A stretch of DNA of 64,000 bases from Hirundichthys speculiger. Lineage: Eukaryota; Chordata; Actinopteri; Beloniformes; Exocoetidae. Under the pieces are notes generated by a model. It worked only from the letters and a program-made list of their open reading frames with translations. It searched no databases and was not told where the DNA came from. This document shows, piece by piece, positions 1 through 13,500 of this stretch; position 1 is the stretch's first letter; each line of letters begins with the position of its first letter. Both the position numbers and the translations under genes were made by a program. The stretch spans positions 124,001 through 188,000 of the forward strand of contig JAGFBZ010001902.1 of NCBI GenBank assembly GCA_018398805.1. The letters are read 5' to 3'.

Positions 1-1229
1 TGTTTAAAGCACCAGTTGTAACGGGAACTGTCAGGGTGCTGGCTTGGTTTAGGTGTCAAAAGTCCAGACCCAAAATAGAAGAGGACCCTACTTATTCAGA
101 TGTATTAAGAGGAGATCAGAGACTGATCTTATATTCGGGTCGATATGGTAATTGTTGAGACGAGATAACACATCAGCCTGTGGTCTTATCGCCCCCTCGC
201 AGTGTAAAGCCTGTGGATTATTTGAACCTCAAAGGGGAATCCCATTTTGCGACACTTGCCAAGCTGTAGCTTTGCCGAACACAGACTTAAAATACTCAAC
301 ATAACCTGAACGAAACCTACCGCCTTCCAGGATAAGTTCAGAGCCCACGATTCTGTAGCGTTAAACATACTCTGTTCCTCTAACATACTCTGGAACCAAA
401 AATATAGGTTTAGTGCTTACTCTGAGTTAACTTGACTAGATAAGTGATAAAACCTGTTTCCTTTATTGCCTCCTTGGTTCAGGCATAACTGAACAAAGTC
501 AGGTTACGTGATATGTTGCCATGGTGATTAACATACACATGCTAACTGGGTTTAGTTAACCAGGTATAAAACCTGCTTGCTGGAATAACAGCCCCAGACT
601 TAATCGATTCCATCGTATGAAAACACATTGTTTTACAAAACCCTTCCCACCATCAGCCCTCTTGGATGAACTACACTATAATGTGCCAAATAGAGGCTTC
701 TTTCCAACCCTGTGTGTGAGGCTGCTCTAAAGACATTTACTAATCTCTTCACTTGGTTCCTAGCATGGAAGCACAGGGTTCCTGGACCTAATCCCATGCT
801 CTGGCCTGTCTATTAGCCATAAGGCCAGTGGGGCAGGGGAGGGCTCAGAGGAGATTTCACTGCTTAACGGATGAACCAAATTAGAATGAACTGATGATTG
901 GATGGATATGTCTTCCTAACATACTGTTTGGTTGTAATCACATGGTTTTAGATAACACCTGCCATGTCCTGGAAGTTATAAAGGATTTAAGCTCCCTCTA
1001 CTTGGCATACATGATAACCATCTTGCTTTATACAATGTTTTTTTTTTATTATTATTATTTCATGGATGGATAGGATGGATGGTTGGACTGGTTTCTTCTT
1101 CTTCAGCCAGGACAGTTTTTTAATTAAAGGCGCCAGATTGTTGATTCTAGTGAAGTCATATAAATGAAGAGGACATGTTGCCAAACATGAGTTAATGTTT
1201 GTTTGTTTTTTTTTTCTTCTCCCAACCAG

Positions 1230-2953
1230 TGGCCAGACTCCCGCTGAATCAGATTTCCAAATCCTGGAGATAGCTCGTAAACTGGAAATGTACGGCGTTC
1301 GCTTCCACCCAGCAGCTGACCGGGAGGGCACAAAGATCAATCTAGCTGTCGCTCATATGGGACTTCAGGTTTTTCAGGTGGTTACTGCTTTAATACCAGC
1401 TGATCACTCCGTGAACATGACCCCACTCTATAATTGTCTTTTTACTCGTTTGTTTCTGCTCTCTTTTTCCCCATAGGGCACCACCAAAATAAATACTTTC
1501 AATTGGTCCAAGATTCGCAAACTAAGCTTCAAGAGAAAACGGTTTCTGATTAAACTTCACCCAGAGGTCCATGTAAGTTTTCCTGAGAATTTTCACCATT
1601 TAATCTCAGATCTCACATTCCCTTGAATGAGACCAGGTCACCAGACCGTTCTTCTTCTTGGTAATCTGTATTTTAGGGCCCCCATCAAGACACTCTTGAA
1701 TTTCTGATGGCCAGTCGAGACCAGTGTAAGATCTTTTGGAAGGTCTGTGTGGAATATCACTCGTTTTTCCGCTTGTTTGATCAACCGCAACCCAAATCCA
1801 AAGCAATCCTCTTCACCCGAGGTTCCTCGTTCAGATACAGGTATTAAGTCATGACACAAGTAATGGGACATGTCATCTTTAATGCTTGTTTTCATTTATT
1901 TATTTTTTTAAACTATCAAGTGAAAAATGTTTTGCCAGTTAATTTCACGGCATTTTTAAAAACTCTTGTCTGTCAGCGGGAGGACCCAGAAGCAGCTGGT
2001 GGAGTATGTCAGAGAAAATGGAGTGAAGCGAACCCCTTATCAGAGGTGTGTGTGTGTGTGTTTCAGTGCATTTATACTGTGTTACCCGGACAGGAAAGGA
2101 GTTTTCCTGTCTCCTTACCATTAGGAAATAAATTATTACAGATGAGTTTGGTCTTAGCGACGTGACCTCAACTTAACATCCCGATTAATGTTATCTCGAT
2201 TCTGATTAATGAGCAATTATTTTAGCATTGTTTTATTTTTTGCCCTTATAGATTACTGATGAAGTGTTTAACCATTAAAACTGGATTATTTTTTTAAAGA
2301 GAGAGTATACAGTCATGGAAAAAATTATTAGACCACCATTTTTTCTTCACTTTCTTGTTCATTTTAATACCTGGTACCACTAAACATCATCATGTGACTA
2401 AAACAGACAGAAAAGAAAACACTGAATGCATCAAAGCAGTGTTTTTGGCAGTACAACGCCATAGCTATTGATGTAAAAACTTAAGTGATTTAGGTTATAA
2501 TCAAGAAAACCATGGAAAATGGTAAGATATCAGCTCTTAAATAAAACTCTTATGAGCAATCTTTGTGGTTATCTTTATGTTTGTCCAAACAAATGTACCT
2601 TTAGTTGTACCAGGCATTAAAATGAACAAGAAACTGAAGAAAACAAGGGTGGTCTAATAATTTTTTTCCATGACTGTATATCTTGGATTTTAAAACATCT
2701 GAAAAGAAACGCCCACAGATTAACGAATGTATGTTAATTTATTGAGTATTTCAAATTGACATGGGAAAGACTACATCAGTTATTGGTTCTGAATGTTGGT
2801 TTGGATTCATTTTTGATTCATTGCCCCGCCCTAATATGAATCTATGATGACCCTGACATGAAGGTGTTGGATTTTTTTTTTTTGTTTTGTTTTAGGAGGA
2901 ACAGTAAAATCAGAATGTCTGCTCGCTCCTTTACAACAGATGTGCCAAAACAG
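1230..2953 (+). CDS. farp2: farp2 exons for the FERM C-lobe and FERM-adjacent region
   Basis: Five exons. 1230-1377 reads [18 protein letters not shown] through [13 protein letters not shown] and 1477-1572 reads [19 protein letters not shown], the F2/F3 junction and PH-like F3 lobe of FERM. 1677-1840 reads [18 protein letters not shown] and ends at RGSSFRY, the end of F3. 1977-2045 begins [11 protein letters not shown] and, with 2896-2953, forms the basic FERM-adjacent segment. In this family FERM binds phosphoinositides and membrane proteins, and the FERM-adjacent segment contributes to autoinhibition. The donor of 1977-2045 lies in a (GT)n run, so it could slip by two bases, but the position used keeps phase 2 with the next exon. 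Confidence 0.93.
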
Positions 2954-5900
2954 GTAAGCAGAGCAATTGTATGCTTATTTATTTTTTTAGTGTTGTATAG
3001 CGTGAAGCAAAACTTTCCATAAATTGTACTGCAAAAGACAACCTAATGCAATTATCCTCTCTTTGATCCCGGTCTGTTTCCCTCCTTGGTTCTGATTCTG
3101 TATTTGTCCTTGTCCCTTTTGTGTTTGGTCTTATTTGTTCCCCCAGCACTTGTCATTCAATGACAGCCTCAGGGCCCCGGGCTCCCCTTCCTCCGCTACT
3201 GTGTCCTTCAGCCCAGCACACATGTCTAACATTCTTCTGCGAACAGACCTGCAGCTCCAGCCGCAGCCTTTGTCCACACTGAGCCAGTCTCCAGCACCTC
3301 TCCAGCAGCAGCAGCAGCAGCTTCAGTCGATTCTGCAATCTACAAGACCCCCCAGCCCACCGAAGGAAGAGTCTGTCAAGACCGCTTCCCCATCACACTA
3401 CTCTTTCCAAGGTGCCTCTAGCAATCAGGCAGCAGTACATTGCAGCCCCTTGTTTGTGTGTGTAGAGAGTGGCACATCCCAGTCACAACCCTCCAAAAAT
3501 GGCAATGAGGATAAGGAGCGCGGTGGGAGAAGGGGAACTGGGTGTTCAGTGGGGGGGGCAGGAGGGAAAATAAAGGGGGCTCTCACACCCGAGGCTTTTG
3601 AAGCAGAGCTTATGCGCACAAAACAGAGTTCCATGTTCTCCTTGTCCACGTCACCCTTGCAGGTTACAGAGGAGTTCATTGATGATGATCCCACTCAGAT
3701 TTCCTTTTATGGTGGGGGTGCTGAGGCCTACTCTTATGGCCTTGATGATAAAGTAAGTCAGTTTGATTTTGTTGAGGAGTCCGACCTCAACAAAAATAAG
3801 ATATTTGGTTTGGGGATTGAGGACCTGAATGGGAATAGCAACGCCTTCCAGGACAGCATTGTTGGCCATTCAGAGACCAGCTCTTTGGTGAATAACCGTT
3901 CAGAGTGTAGCTCTCTGGACAACCTGGGGCTTAGCTCTGCAGGAGAGTCCATGTCAGTGGGCTACGGGGGTCCAGACTCTTCCTCTCTGCGCCTGCCAGG
4001 CTCTGACATCCAGTCAGAGGCCAGCTCAATGGTCAACTTCCCAGCGTGCTCGGTGCGGTCTGAGAGCAGCTCAGCTGTGCAGTTCAGCGACCTGATAGAG
4101 CAGCTCGAGCAGCTCAGCTACCCGCCCACTGCCACCGAGGGCTCTGGGAACGGCAGCTCAGATTCAGACTCCGACTGGGGCTCTGACAGCGCCCTTCCCC
4201 CTGAACAGAACCTGTTTTATAGTAACCCGCTGACAGGAAGCAGCGGGATTGAGGGCTTTCTCCTTCAGTGCCACAATCTTCAGGCCCTGGCACTCACAGA
4301 TCCTTCTGGATCTCCACATATTAAAATGTAAGCATTTACAGCACTTGAAGCGTTAATCCAAGACTGTCCAGTTACAGAGAAACTAGATTGTGAAAGTATT
4401 ATAAACAACAACACATTTTACTTTTAGAAATCCTTAGTCTCACATTTTAAATGATGTTTTTAGCTTTTGAAAAAGCGATGCCTATATCCTGAAGTCCCTG
4501 CACCATGTGAGACTAAGACTGACACTTTTTTTTTCTTTTTTTCATGTGATCAGCCACCTTAATGATTGAATTTAGTTTCCAAAAGCCTGCACTGTTGTCA
4601 ACTTTAGGGCATCTTTGTGTAGATGTTGGATCCTTTCATATTTAGCTCAGCTCTGAGGTGGAGGGAAACATCTTTTGTTCTGTGTAATGTTTTATTTTCT
4701 TCTGCTGGCAGTGCTGTTATTTTTAACAGCTTTGACCACTGTTTTCATGACATTCTTGAATGCAATATCACATTTCAGTTGTCTTATCTAGAGATAATTT
4801 TAGAGAGTAAATGTAGAGCGTGTGGGGTTGAGCATTTTAGAAAATGCAAACAATTCTTAATATTTACATTATAGGCGTTATATAATTTTCATACTTATTG
4901 TCTCGTTTTAAAACAGTAATGTTCACATAAGCATACCAGTATTCTACTGTATTAATATCCCACTTGCTGAATTTACATTCATTTTTGAAAATAATGTTCT
5001 GCAGCAATTAATTTTGATTTGATAGCTGGCATTGTAGTTTCATGTCAGTTAATCTTGCACAAAGGAAACTTGGTTATATAATAATACACATAATTTTATC
5101 TTCATCCACAACTAATATTAAAAATATATCATCTTTAAAATAGTTCCTATCTGCTCTTAAGACAGCAATTATTTGCTGTCCTTAATATTTTATTTGTTAG
5201 ATGCCAGTCCTTGGTGCTGTAGTTTTCCAGTGGATGGTAATCAGTAATCTATCTCTTATGTAACATTTATATTCTCAGGGTAAAATGGAAACCAACAGCT
5301 ATCCTGCTTCCTTCTATATTTTAAATTCAAGCATACATGAAGTTTTCTATCATTCATACTTCTGTCCCACACTGACACCTGCTGGCTCAAATAAGCACCA
5401 GCATCCTGGACATCACACATGTTGGGTTCACGTCATGATGTAGGAGTCTCCTTTAGTTGGTTCATGGTATCTCAGATTTTTTTTTTTTTTAATCGCCAAA
5501 GTTCGCACCGAGTAACGACAACTTAATGCTTAGACCGAAGAATGTATACAGTCCACTGACAAGACTTTAGGTACTCTTTTAACACTAGGTCATGCTAAAT
5601 GAATGTATCATTTGTTCATGTATGTTAAGCTTCGGTGTATTACACACTACAATTCCTGTTTTAGAAAAATTAAACTGCAGACTAATGTAGCACATTTTAA
5701 GCATTAGGACAAATCTTTCCACGAAATCATTAAGGTCTAGTTGGTTGTAATAATAAGAGTTGGTGCAACTGCTTTTTTAATTTAGCTGCAGCAACAAGCA
5801 TTCTTTGAGTTCTTCAGCATTAGTTATTCTCAGAATATCAACAGGACAGTTTTTGGGTTATTGGAAGGAAACTGAGTCTTTTGCACATTAGCTATGTTTT

Positions 5901-8900
5901 TTTTTTTTTTTTTCCCTTTTCATTATTTTCATTAGAGTTTTTGTATCGGTATAGGAATTATGGTTTGCCATAACTAATGCAAATCACTCCGAAGATGATC
6001 TTTTTTTCTCTCTGGATACATTGAACATGAAAATCTAGGAGAATATTTTGTACATAGTTGTTGTTTTTTTTTTAAGTGACTGGTCTTCTCTCCTAGACAG
6101 TCTGGACTAACGGATTTGAAGATCATGTTAGCGCTTCTTTCTAAAATCAGATTTCTCTATGATTTCTGCAAAGTTTGCCTTCTTGTGGACAAAGTTCTCT
6201 TGTCTGCAGCACTTGCACCATAGTGCTTTAAAACATTTACCCTCTGTCTTTTCATACATAGTGCTTCTATCTCAGGTGCCCGGGTACCCACCCCCTTATT
6301 TTTTTTTTTTTTCTTTGTGGGACATTTCCACCAATATTTGATGAGGTAGAGGGGGGTAGGTTTTTTAATCACCTATTCTCATTGTCATTTTGAAGGATTG
6401 CAGGAAACCAAACCAGACCAAAAATGGATTTGCAATCTCTCTACAGTCACATGTTGACAAGTGTGGAATATTTAGGTTAAGATGCCATCTGTAAACCTTG
6501 TTGAGTTGACTTGTCTGTTGAAGGGTTTGTCTTGATGGCTTTTCTTTTTCCTTTTTTTTTTTTTTTTTTTTTCTTCCATGTGATTTTTGCTCTACTTAAC
6601 AAAAGTTTTAATTAACAACAGGCTGACAATTATAACCAGCTAACTGCACTTAGGCACCAAGTAATCATCCTAATCTTGAACATGTATATTTACTAATTAT
6701 AAACAACCTGTAATTAATGTTTGTATGTTTTACTCTCAAGAATAAAGTAATTACTTTTGGGTACCATGAATGTCAGACTAAAAATTCTTTTTGAGATGCA
6801 GACTGAAATCAAAGGAGCAATAGTGATGTCATAATTTCAACTGCTTGATGAAGCCTCTGCAATCTTACACATGTGTTTAATGGTCTGGGTCATGAAGAAG
6901 AAATTCCCTCTCCCTTGCTGATTGAGAGGAAAAATACACATGCCATTTTATGTTTTAATTGGGTTTTCTCTTTTTTAAAAAAAAAATATAAATATAAACT
7001 TACAATCCCTTCTGTCCTTTATAGAAATATGTGGGCTGATTGGAGAAAGAAAATACCGTCTCAGTACCAGTTCTTAATGAAATCCCTTTTGTTATTGGAA
7101 TGAATCAAATTCCCCTCTGGAGAAGTTTCCCTCATATTTGAAGCAGCGTACTCACATGCTGTTGGGGGTTGGGCTGGACTTGTGCAGGAGATTCCTCAGC
7201 CTAATTCCAGCTGTGTGCGTGTGTGTGTGCGTGGTGAGAGCGAGCGAGCGGCAGTGTTTGTGTGCGTTCCCTGTTTGAACAGGCCTTGTGCCAAGTCATT
7301 CCACAGCAGAGCCGGCGCTCCTGCTGTGGAGCCCGATGTCTGCTCTCTTTCACTTCTTGTGTCGTTCCCTGCGGGGCACTGCAGATAAACTAGAAGCAAC
7401 TATTTGCCCTCCAGACGAGCCACATCCCTGATAACTGTGCTTGAGCAATTATTTCCGGGTTGGGTTGAGAGTCATTTGTTTGTTTTTGTTTTTTTCTATC
7501 CTTTTTCCCCACCCCCCTCATTTTTTTTCTTCTTTCCTAATAGAAGTGAAAGAGCAGCTGTGATCCATGACTCAGTAAAAATGGCTGTGCGTTCTATTTT
7601 TCCTCTTGTGTAAAAGCTTATCAGGCTGAAAAAAGCTGCAGAGTCAGTTCTCTGAAATGGAATCAGGCTTGTATATTTTACAAATAATTATCTGTCCTTC
7701 ATTTGGGAGGACTTGGAAACAATGGCAGACCAAAAAATGTGTGGAAACTTACTTGATGTGGTCTGCTTTGCAGCTTGCCTCTTTTTTTTTTTGTGGCTTG
7801 TGTTGTTCTTCAAGAGGAAATAAGAATGTTGTGAAAAACAGGTTTCCTTAGCGGGAGGTTTTCTCTTATTCGACAACATGGAAACCATTATATAACTGCT
7901 ATCAATTTCCTATTGGGCTTCGTTTCACTGCATGTAGAGAGCAGGACTGTTTTCTTTTTAGCTCCACTCACTTAAAAAAAAGATTGTCTTTGGCCTGTTT
8001 GAGTCGACAGTTTTCCTCTCTTAATTCACCTTAGGGAGTCGTCTTCTATAAACAGATTATTTATTTTACTTGAACTCTAATCATTTTTTTTCTCACATTT
8101 CCCTCCTCCATAGATTCAGTGGTGGACAGTCCTCAGCTATCGCCCTTAGTCACCAAGGGTCCCCTCTCCCTGTCACCGTCCTTCCAGATGTCAACTCTCA
8201 GCCTCCCCAGCCAGGCGCCATCGCCCCTGCAGAGCCCCATCCTGAGTGAGGTGGGCAGCAATGCCAGGCTAGAGGAGGAGGAGGAGGGCAGGAGGAAGGT
8301 ATACTGCTTGCATGCCAAACTTGGAACCCCCTGCTTCAGTCTCAATTTTAGAACGTACAATGTTATTTGTAACAGGATGGAAAGCTTAGTTTGTCAGTGC
8401 AGTGGAGGGAAAGTAAGCTGTGCTTTGCTTGGCCTCATGGTGGGAGTGTTTTTCTTTTTTTTTTGTTTTTTTTTTCCCATCTTACTCTTTTTCCCTGCTT
8501 TTCCCCATTGTAAACTAATTTCCACTTTTGTTTAGCGATATCCCACCGATAAGGCCTACTTCATTGCCAAAGAGATTCTGACCACAGAACGAACCTACCT
8601 GAAAGACCTGGAGGTCATCACTGTGGTGAGTTTGTACTCCTAACAAAATATGTGAATATTAATTGAGTGTATTTTCTAAAAAATAGTTAAATTAGAAGTG
8701 AGTGCACAAAACTCTCAGTAACCAGTGCAGCTGATGTTTATTGTTTTGTGTCACTGTTTTCTCCAGTATATTCCAACTTATTTTTTCCATTAAAACTAAT
8801 TTGTCATTGTATTGAAGATGCTCACATGTGATGACTTTTTCCTGCTTGGAGCAACATCCGTTTTGTCAAACACATTTCAATCAAACTTTTGAAATGTCAC

Positions 8901-10028
8901 TGCACTGAACTAGTTTTTGGAGGTTTCCAATACCTGGTTCAGACAAAGTTTTGCTTGGTGACATCAAAATTGGAAGTTCAACACCACATTACACATGGAG
9001 AATAAGGTGTGATGGTCTCATCATAAACAAGATGGAGTAGTAAGAAAAAAGTAGAATTTTGGCCCATATGCCCAAAAAAAATTTGCAAGTTTGCAACTGT
9101 CTTAAAGCACATTTTTAAAAAAGCAACAAAAAAACCTTAATTTAATACTGTTTTCTCTATATAGTGCTTCTCTATATAGTGCTTCACTGGAGAAAAAAAA
9201 GCAGGATTTAAAACTATGTACGATTCTCCAATTCCTCTTCATAATTGACATAGTGAATCAGTGGTTTGTCCTTTTGCTGCTTTCAGTGGTTCCGAAGTGC
9301 TGTGATCAAAGAAAATGCCATGCCTGAGGGCCTGATGACCCTCCTCTTCTCCAACATCGACCCAATCTATGAGTTCCACCGAGGCTTCCTGAAGGAGTTG
9401 GACCAGAGACTGGCTCTGTGGTAGGGTCTTCCTTGTGTATGGTGTGTGACTAAATGCCCTCATGCTCCTGCATGATCAGATTCTGACAGGCTGGATCTGC
9501 ATTCACAGGGAGGGCCGTTCAAACGCTCACGTCAAAGGGGATTACCAGAGGATTGGTGATGTGATGCTGAAGAACATGTCTGCTCTTAAGGTAGAATGCT
9601 TCAGCATCTTGTGAATCAGTCTCTCCTCTCCATGACATAATTTGCTATTTCCAGATTTTCTTTCTGTCCGCAGGAGTTCACCAGCTATCTGCAGAAACAT
9701 GATGAGGTGTTAACAGAACTGGAGAAAGCCTCCAAGAGGCTGAAGAAGCTGGAGACGGTCTACAAAGAGTTTGAACTGCAGAAGGTGTGCTATCTGCCCC
9801 TCAACACATTTCTGCTGAAGCCCATCCAGCGCCTCATGCATTACAAACTTATTCTGGAGAGACTATGCAAGCATTATTCCCCTGGTCATCGGGATTTGGA
9901 GGACTGCAAAGGTGAGTGTTTCACAGTCAAATAGTAACAGCAATATAACACTTTAGCATACCAGTCTGTTTCTGTTTAGTCAAAGTGTTTGTGTGTGTGA
10001 AGAAGCAAGAGTAGAGACACAGAAAAGG

Positions 10029-10064
<36 letters not shown>

Positions 10065-10310
10065 GTTTATTATTATTATTATTATTATTTTATTATTATT
10101 ATTATTATTTATATATTATATTATAATATATTAATTTTTTTTTTTTTTTTTTGACCACCTTATCCTTTGCTGAGTCGGTCTAGATTTTTGAAAGTCGAGA
10201 CATCAAATATAAGACAACCTAACTTTTTCAGATATATTCAAAGGAAAGAAACCTCATCTTATATTTGGGTTAATACCTATTATGCCAGTTAGTTTTGTTC
10301 ATGCTGGATT

Positions 10311-10344
<34 letters not shown>

Positions 10345-10501
10345 GACAGGAAAGAAGAAAAAAAAAAAAAAAAAAAAGAAAGAGGAAGTTTTGTTTTGTT
10401 TGGGGTGCATGGGGGGGGTGAGGGGTAATGGGAGGATGGCTTTGTGACTTTGGGGTGTGTGACGGCTTTTATTTTGTTTTAATGTTTTTAATTTTTATCT
10501 T

Positions 10502-10539
<38 letters not shown>

Positions 10540-13500
10540 ATTTTTATGTAAAGCACTTTGTGTTGCCTGAGGGCATGAAAAGCGCTGTATAAATAAAGTT
10601 TGATTTGATTTGATTTGATTCTAAGAAACCACAAGTATCAAAAGTCAGTGGACTCCCTAGACTGAATTAGTTGTTTGTTTTTTTCATACAATATCAGGAA
10701 AAAAATACTAAAATATTACCAAAGTATAAGATGTATAATAAAAATCCTCTTCATCAGTCTAATTGGAACCACTTTTACCTGTGCTATCTGTTGCCTTTCC
10801 CGTGTATTATAATATTATTATTATATTACTATTTAGGGCTGTCAATTTCTCAAAAAAATTAATCAGATTAATCGCATGACTGTCAATAGTTAATCATGAT
10901 TAATCGCAAATTAATCGCATATTTGCATCTGCATCAGCACTCTCATTAGCCGTCAAATGACCGGACTCCGGTGGTAACTAAATTCACATCGACAGTGAAC
11001 ACTAACAACATTTATCTTGTGGAGTTAGCCATCAGGCAAGTTTTGAAGCTGAACTTACCATTCAAAATAGTATCTAAGTATCCATTTTTTTTTTACTGCT
11101 AAAGGAGGATTGTTTACGTCTGTCTGTCTGTGGGATGGACGTCGAATGACTACAGGACTACAACTACGGCGGGGCCCTGAGGCTCATCAAACCTACTCTC
11201 CTCTCTACTATTGTACATCAACGGCAACGCGTTAATCGCGCCTTAAAAAAATTAGTTGCGTTAAAATTATTTTGCGTTAATCACGCGTTAACGCGTTAAC
11301 TTTGACAGCCCTATTACTATTATTTTAAAGGTGCAGAGATGCATGAAATCTGAGAATTTGTTAGAGTGCTGACATACTAGTGCACATTATTTGACATTTC
11401 TCATCTCTGTAAAAGTCAGGATAATTTCATGTATGACACTTCAGGTATTTAGTAACAGTGAAGAGCAGTGAAGAGGTTTTAACAGAAGGGTTGCATTGGT
11501 CACAGATCTACGTCAGGTGGGCTTGAAGGCTGAACTGTGGTGCTAGAATTAAAAAAAACAGACCGAGTGAAGTATCAAACTAAAAATGCTCTTGAACAAG
11601 TACTAATTATATGGAATTACAGAACTTATAGTAAATTTACTTTCTTTAAATGGGTTTGGATAGTTTGGATTTTTTTGGTATGTGATCTTATCTTAAAATC
11701 TGAAAATTTTGAAAGACATGAGACATTGATTTTATTGTCTTAAAAGATAACCAACTTTAAAACTAAATAGATGTACTCTTAATGTCCTCCTATTATGTTA
11801 ACCAGGTGGTAATAAGTCAGTGATGTAACGGTTAAATTCTTGTGCGTGTGTTTCCTCACAGAGGCTTTGAAGGAAGTGGCAGAGATAGCCACTCAGCTCA
11901 GAGCAGTCTCATCCGACTGGAGAACTTCCAGAAGCTAACGGAGCTGCAAAGAGACCTGATTGGGATTGAGAACTTAACAGCTCCAGGCAGGGTGAGTGCA
12001 CTGACGCAGGACAGAGGGCAGGGGGAGCAGCAAGACCTGGTTAAAAGAGCCTGCACCGTCTGACAAACACGCTGTTTTCAGGGGTTCATCCGAGAAGGAT
12101 GTCTGTACAAGCTCACCAAGAAGGGGCTGCAGCAGAGAATGTTTTTCCTGGTTGGTCTGAAACTACTACTGCTTTTACCTTTTTTTTTAAATTAATTAAA
12201 TCTCAGTACTTGAACAGCTTTAAACTTCTGTCATGTCTTTTCAGTTCTCAGACATGCTCCTCTACACAAGCAAAGGTGTAACGGCAACCAATCAGTTCAA
12301 AGTACATGGACAGCTGCCCCTTCATGGCATGATCGTGAGTCCATAAACTCTTTCATCCCACTTCTAACTAAACCCCTCCCATAAAAGTCCCGCACTGACT
12401 CTGGGTACACTGTCTGAGAAATAATATATCATGTTGATGAGATGGATGAGTTAAGTCGGCGTGTTAAAACATATCTGGTGAGAAGGGAGGGCATGGGTGT
12501 CCTAACTCTGTCTCTGTTTCACCCCCGGCTGCAGCTCATAGTGCTGGACGCACCGGTAAGTTCTCTGAGCTCTGCCTGCTGGATGCCCAAACCCTACCCT
12601 TCTTCTCCCATGCCCATGTAGACTAAGCAAAAAGCACATCTAGCAGATTGCTCGGGACATATAAAGATGTCCATCTTTTTCCGTCAACTATGATATAGAC
12701 GGGGACAAATCTGTTGATATCCTTCCACAAAACAGAAGGGCTACTATATCAATTAGCTTGAAGCTAACAAAAACAAATGTCACTCAGCGGTGGTGATTTC
12801 ATTTTTAATTGTTCTAGACTTGCATTTTGACTTTTGGTTCTTTTGAATAGTTGACCAAATCAAACCACTGATAATGGCATGGACATAAATGATGGTACCC
12901 CAAATATAAAATTTAGCTGCGCAGTCATTAGCAGCAGTCACTGAAAACACTCTGTTGCTCTGTAGCTCTCAGCAAGCCTTCTGCATCTGCCTGTAGATAT
13001 TTGAGCCCTCTCTTCCTGTGCAAACTGCTCCAACTGTCTCAGGTTTGAAGATTGCCTCCTCCACACTGCAGTTATCACAGCTTTTTGTAGATGCTCAGTA
13101 GGATCCAGATCGTTTAAGAGTCGTCCACTTGCTCCACCAGGCATTCTTGGACTTCAGTCATGTTGTTGTTGGAGGGCCCGTGACCAGCGGCTGAGGCTGA
13201 GCATCCTGATACTGGCCAGTGGAGCTGTGGTCAAACTGCTGGGCTGAAGTCACTTATATCTATCTTTGTTCCCACAGCAGAGTTCAGCCAAGCAGCCCCA
13301 AAACATAACCGTTTCCATTTTTACCAGGAGCTCTGCTGTTCTTTTCTTTGACAGTTCTTCGTTTTTACATCTGTAACACAGAGCTGATGTTGGTGCCCAG
13401 AAATCTCCAGTTTTGTCTCGTTAGTCCTAAGGACATTCTTTGAGGAGCTTTCTGGCTTGGTGGCATGTGTTTTGATCAAATAGTAGTATGGCATTTTATA

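Noticed and set aside
1..1229. A further farp2 exon or repeat before 1230
   Set aside because: No frame matches the FERM domain; only short similar words (ATAAAACCTG near 448 and 566) were seen. Treated as plain intron.
4327..4333. gtaagc after AAAAT as the normal donor of the farp2 linker exon
   Set aside because: It leaves phase 2 and runs into a stop when joined to 8114; the donor at 3411 keeps the frame. A hidden phase-correcting exon was not found.
7182..7400. Internal promoter or alternative first exon of farp2 in the GC-richer patch
   Set aside because: Only base composition and a GAGCGAGC run support it; no donor or start codon leads in frame into the next exon.
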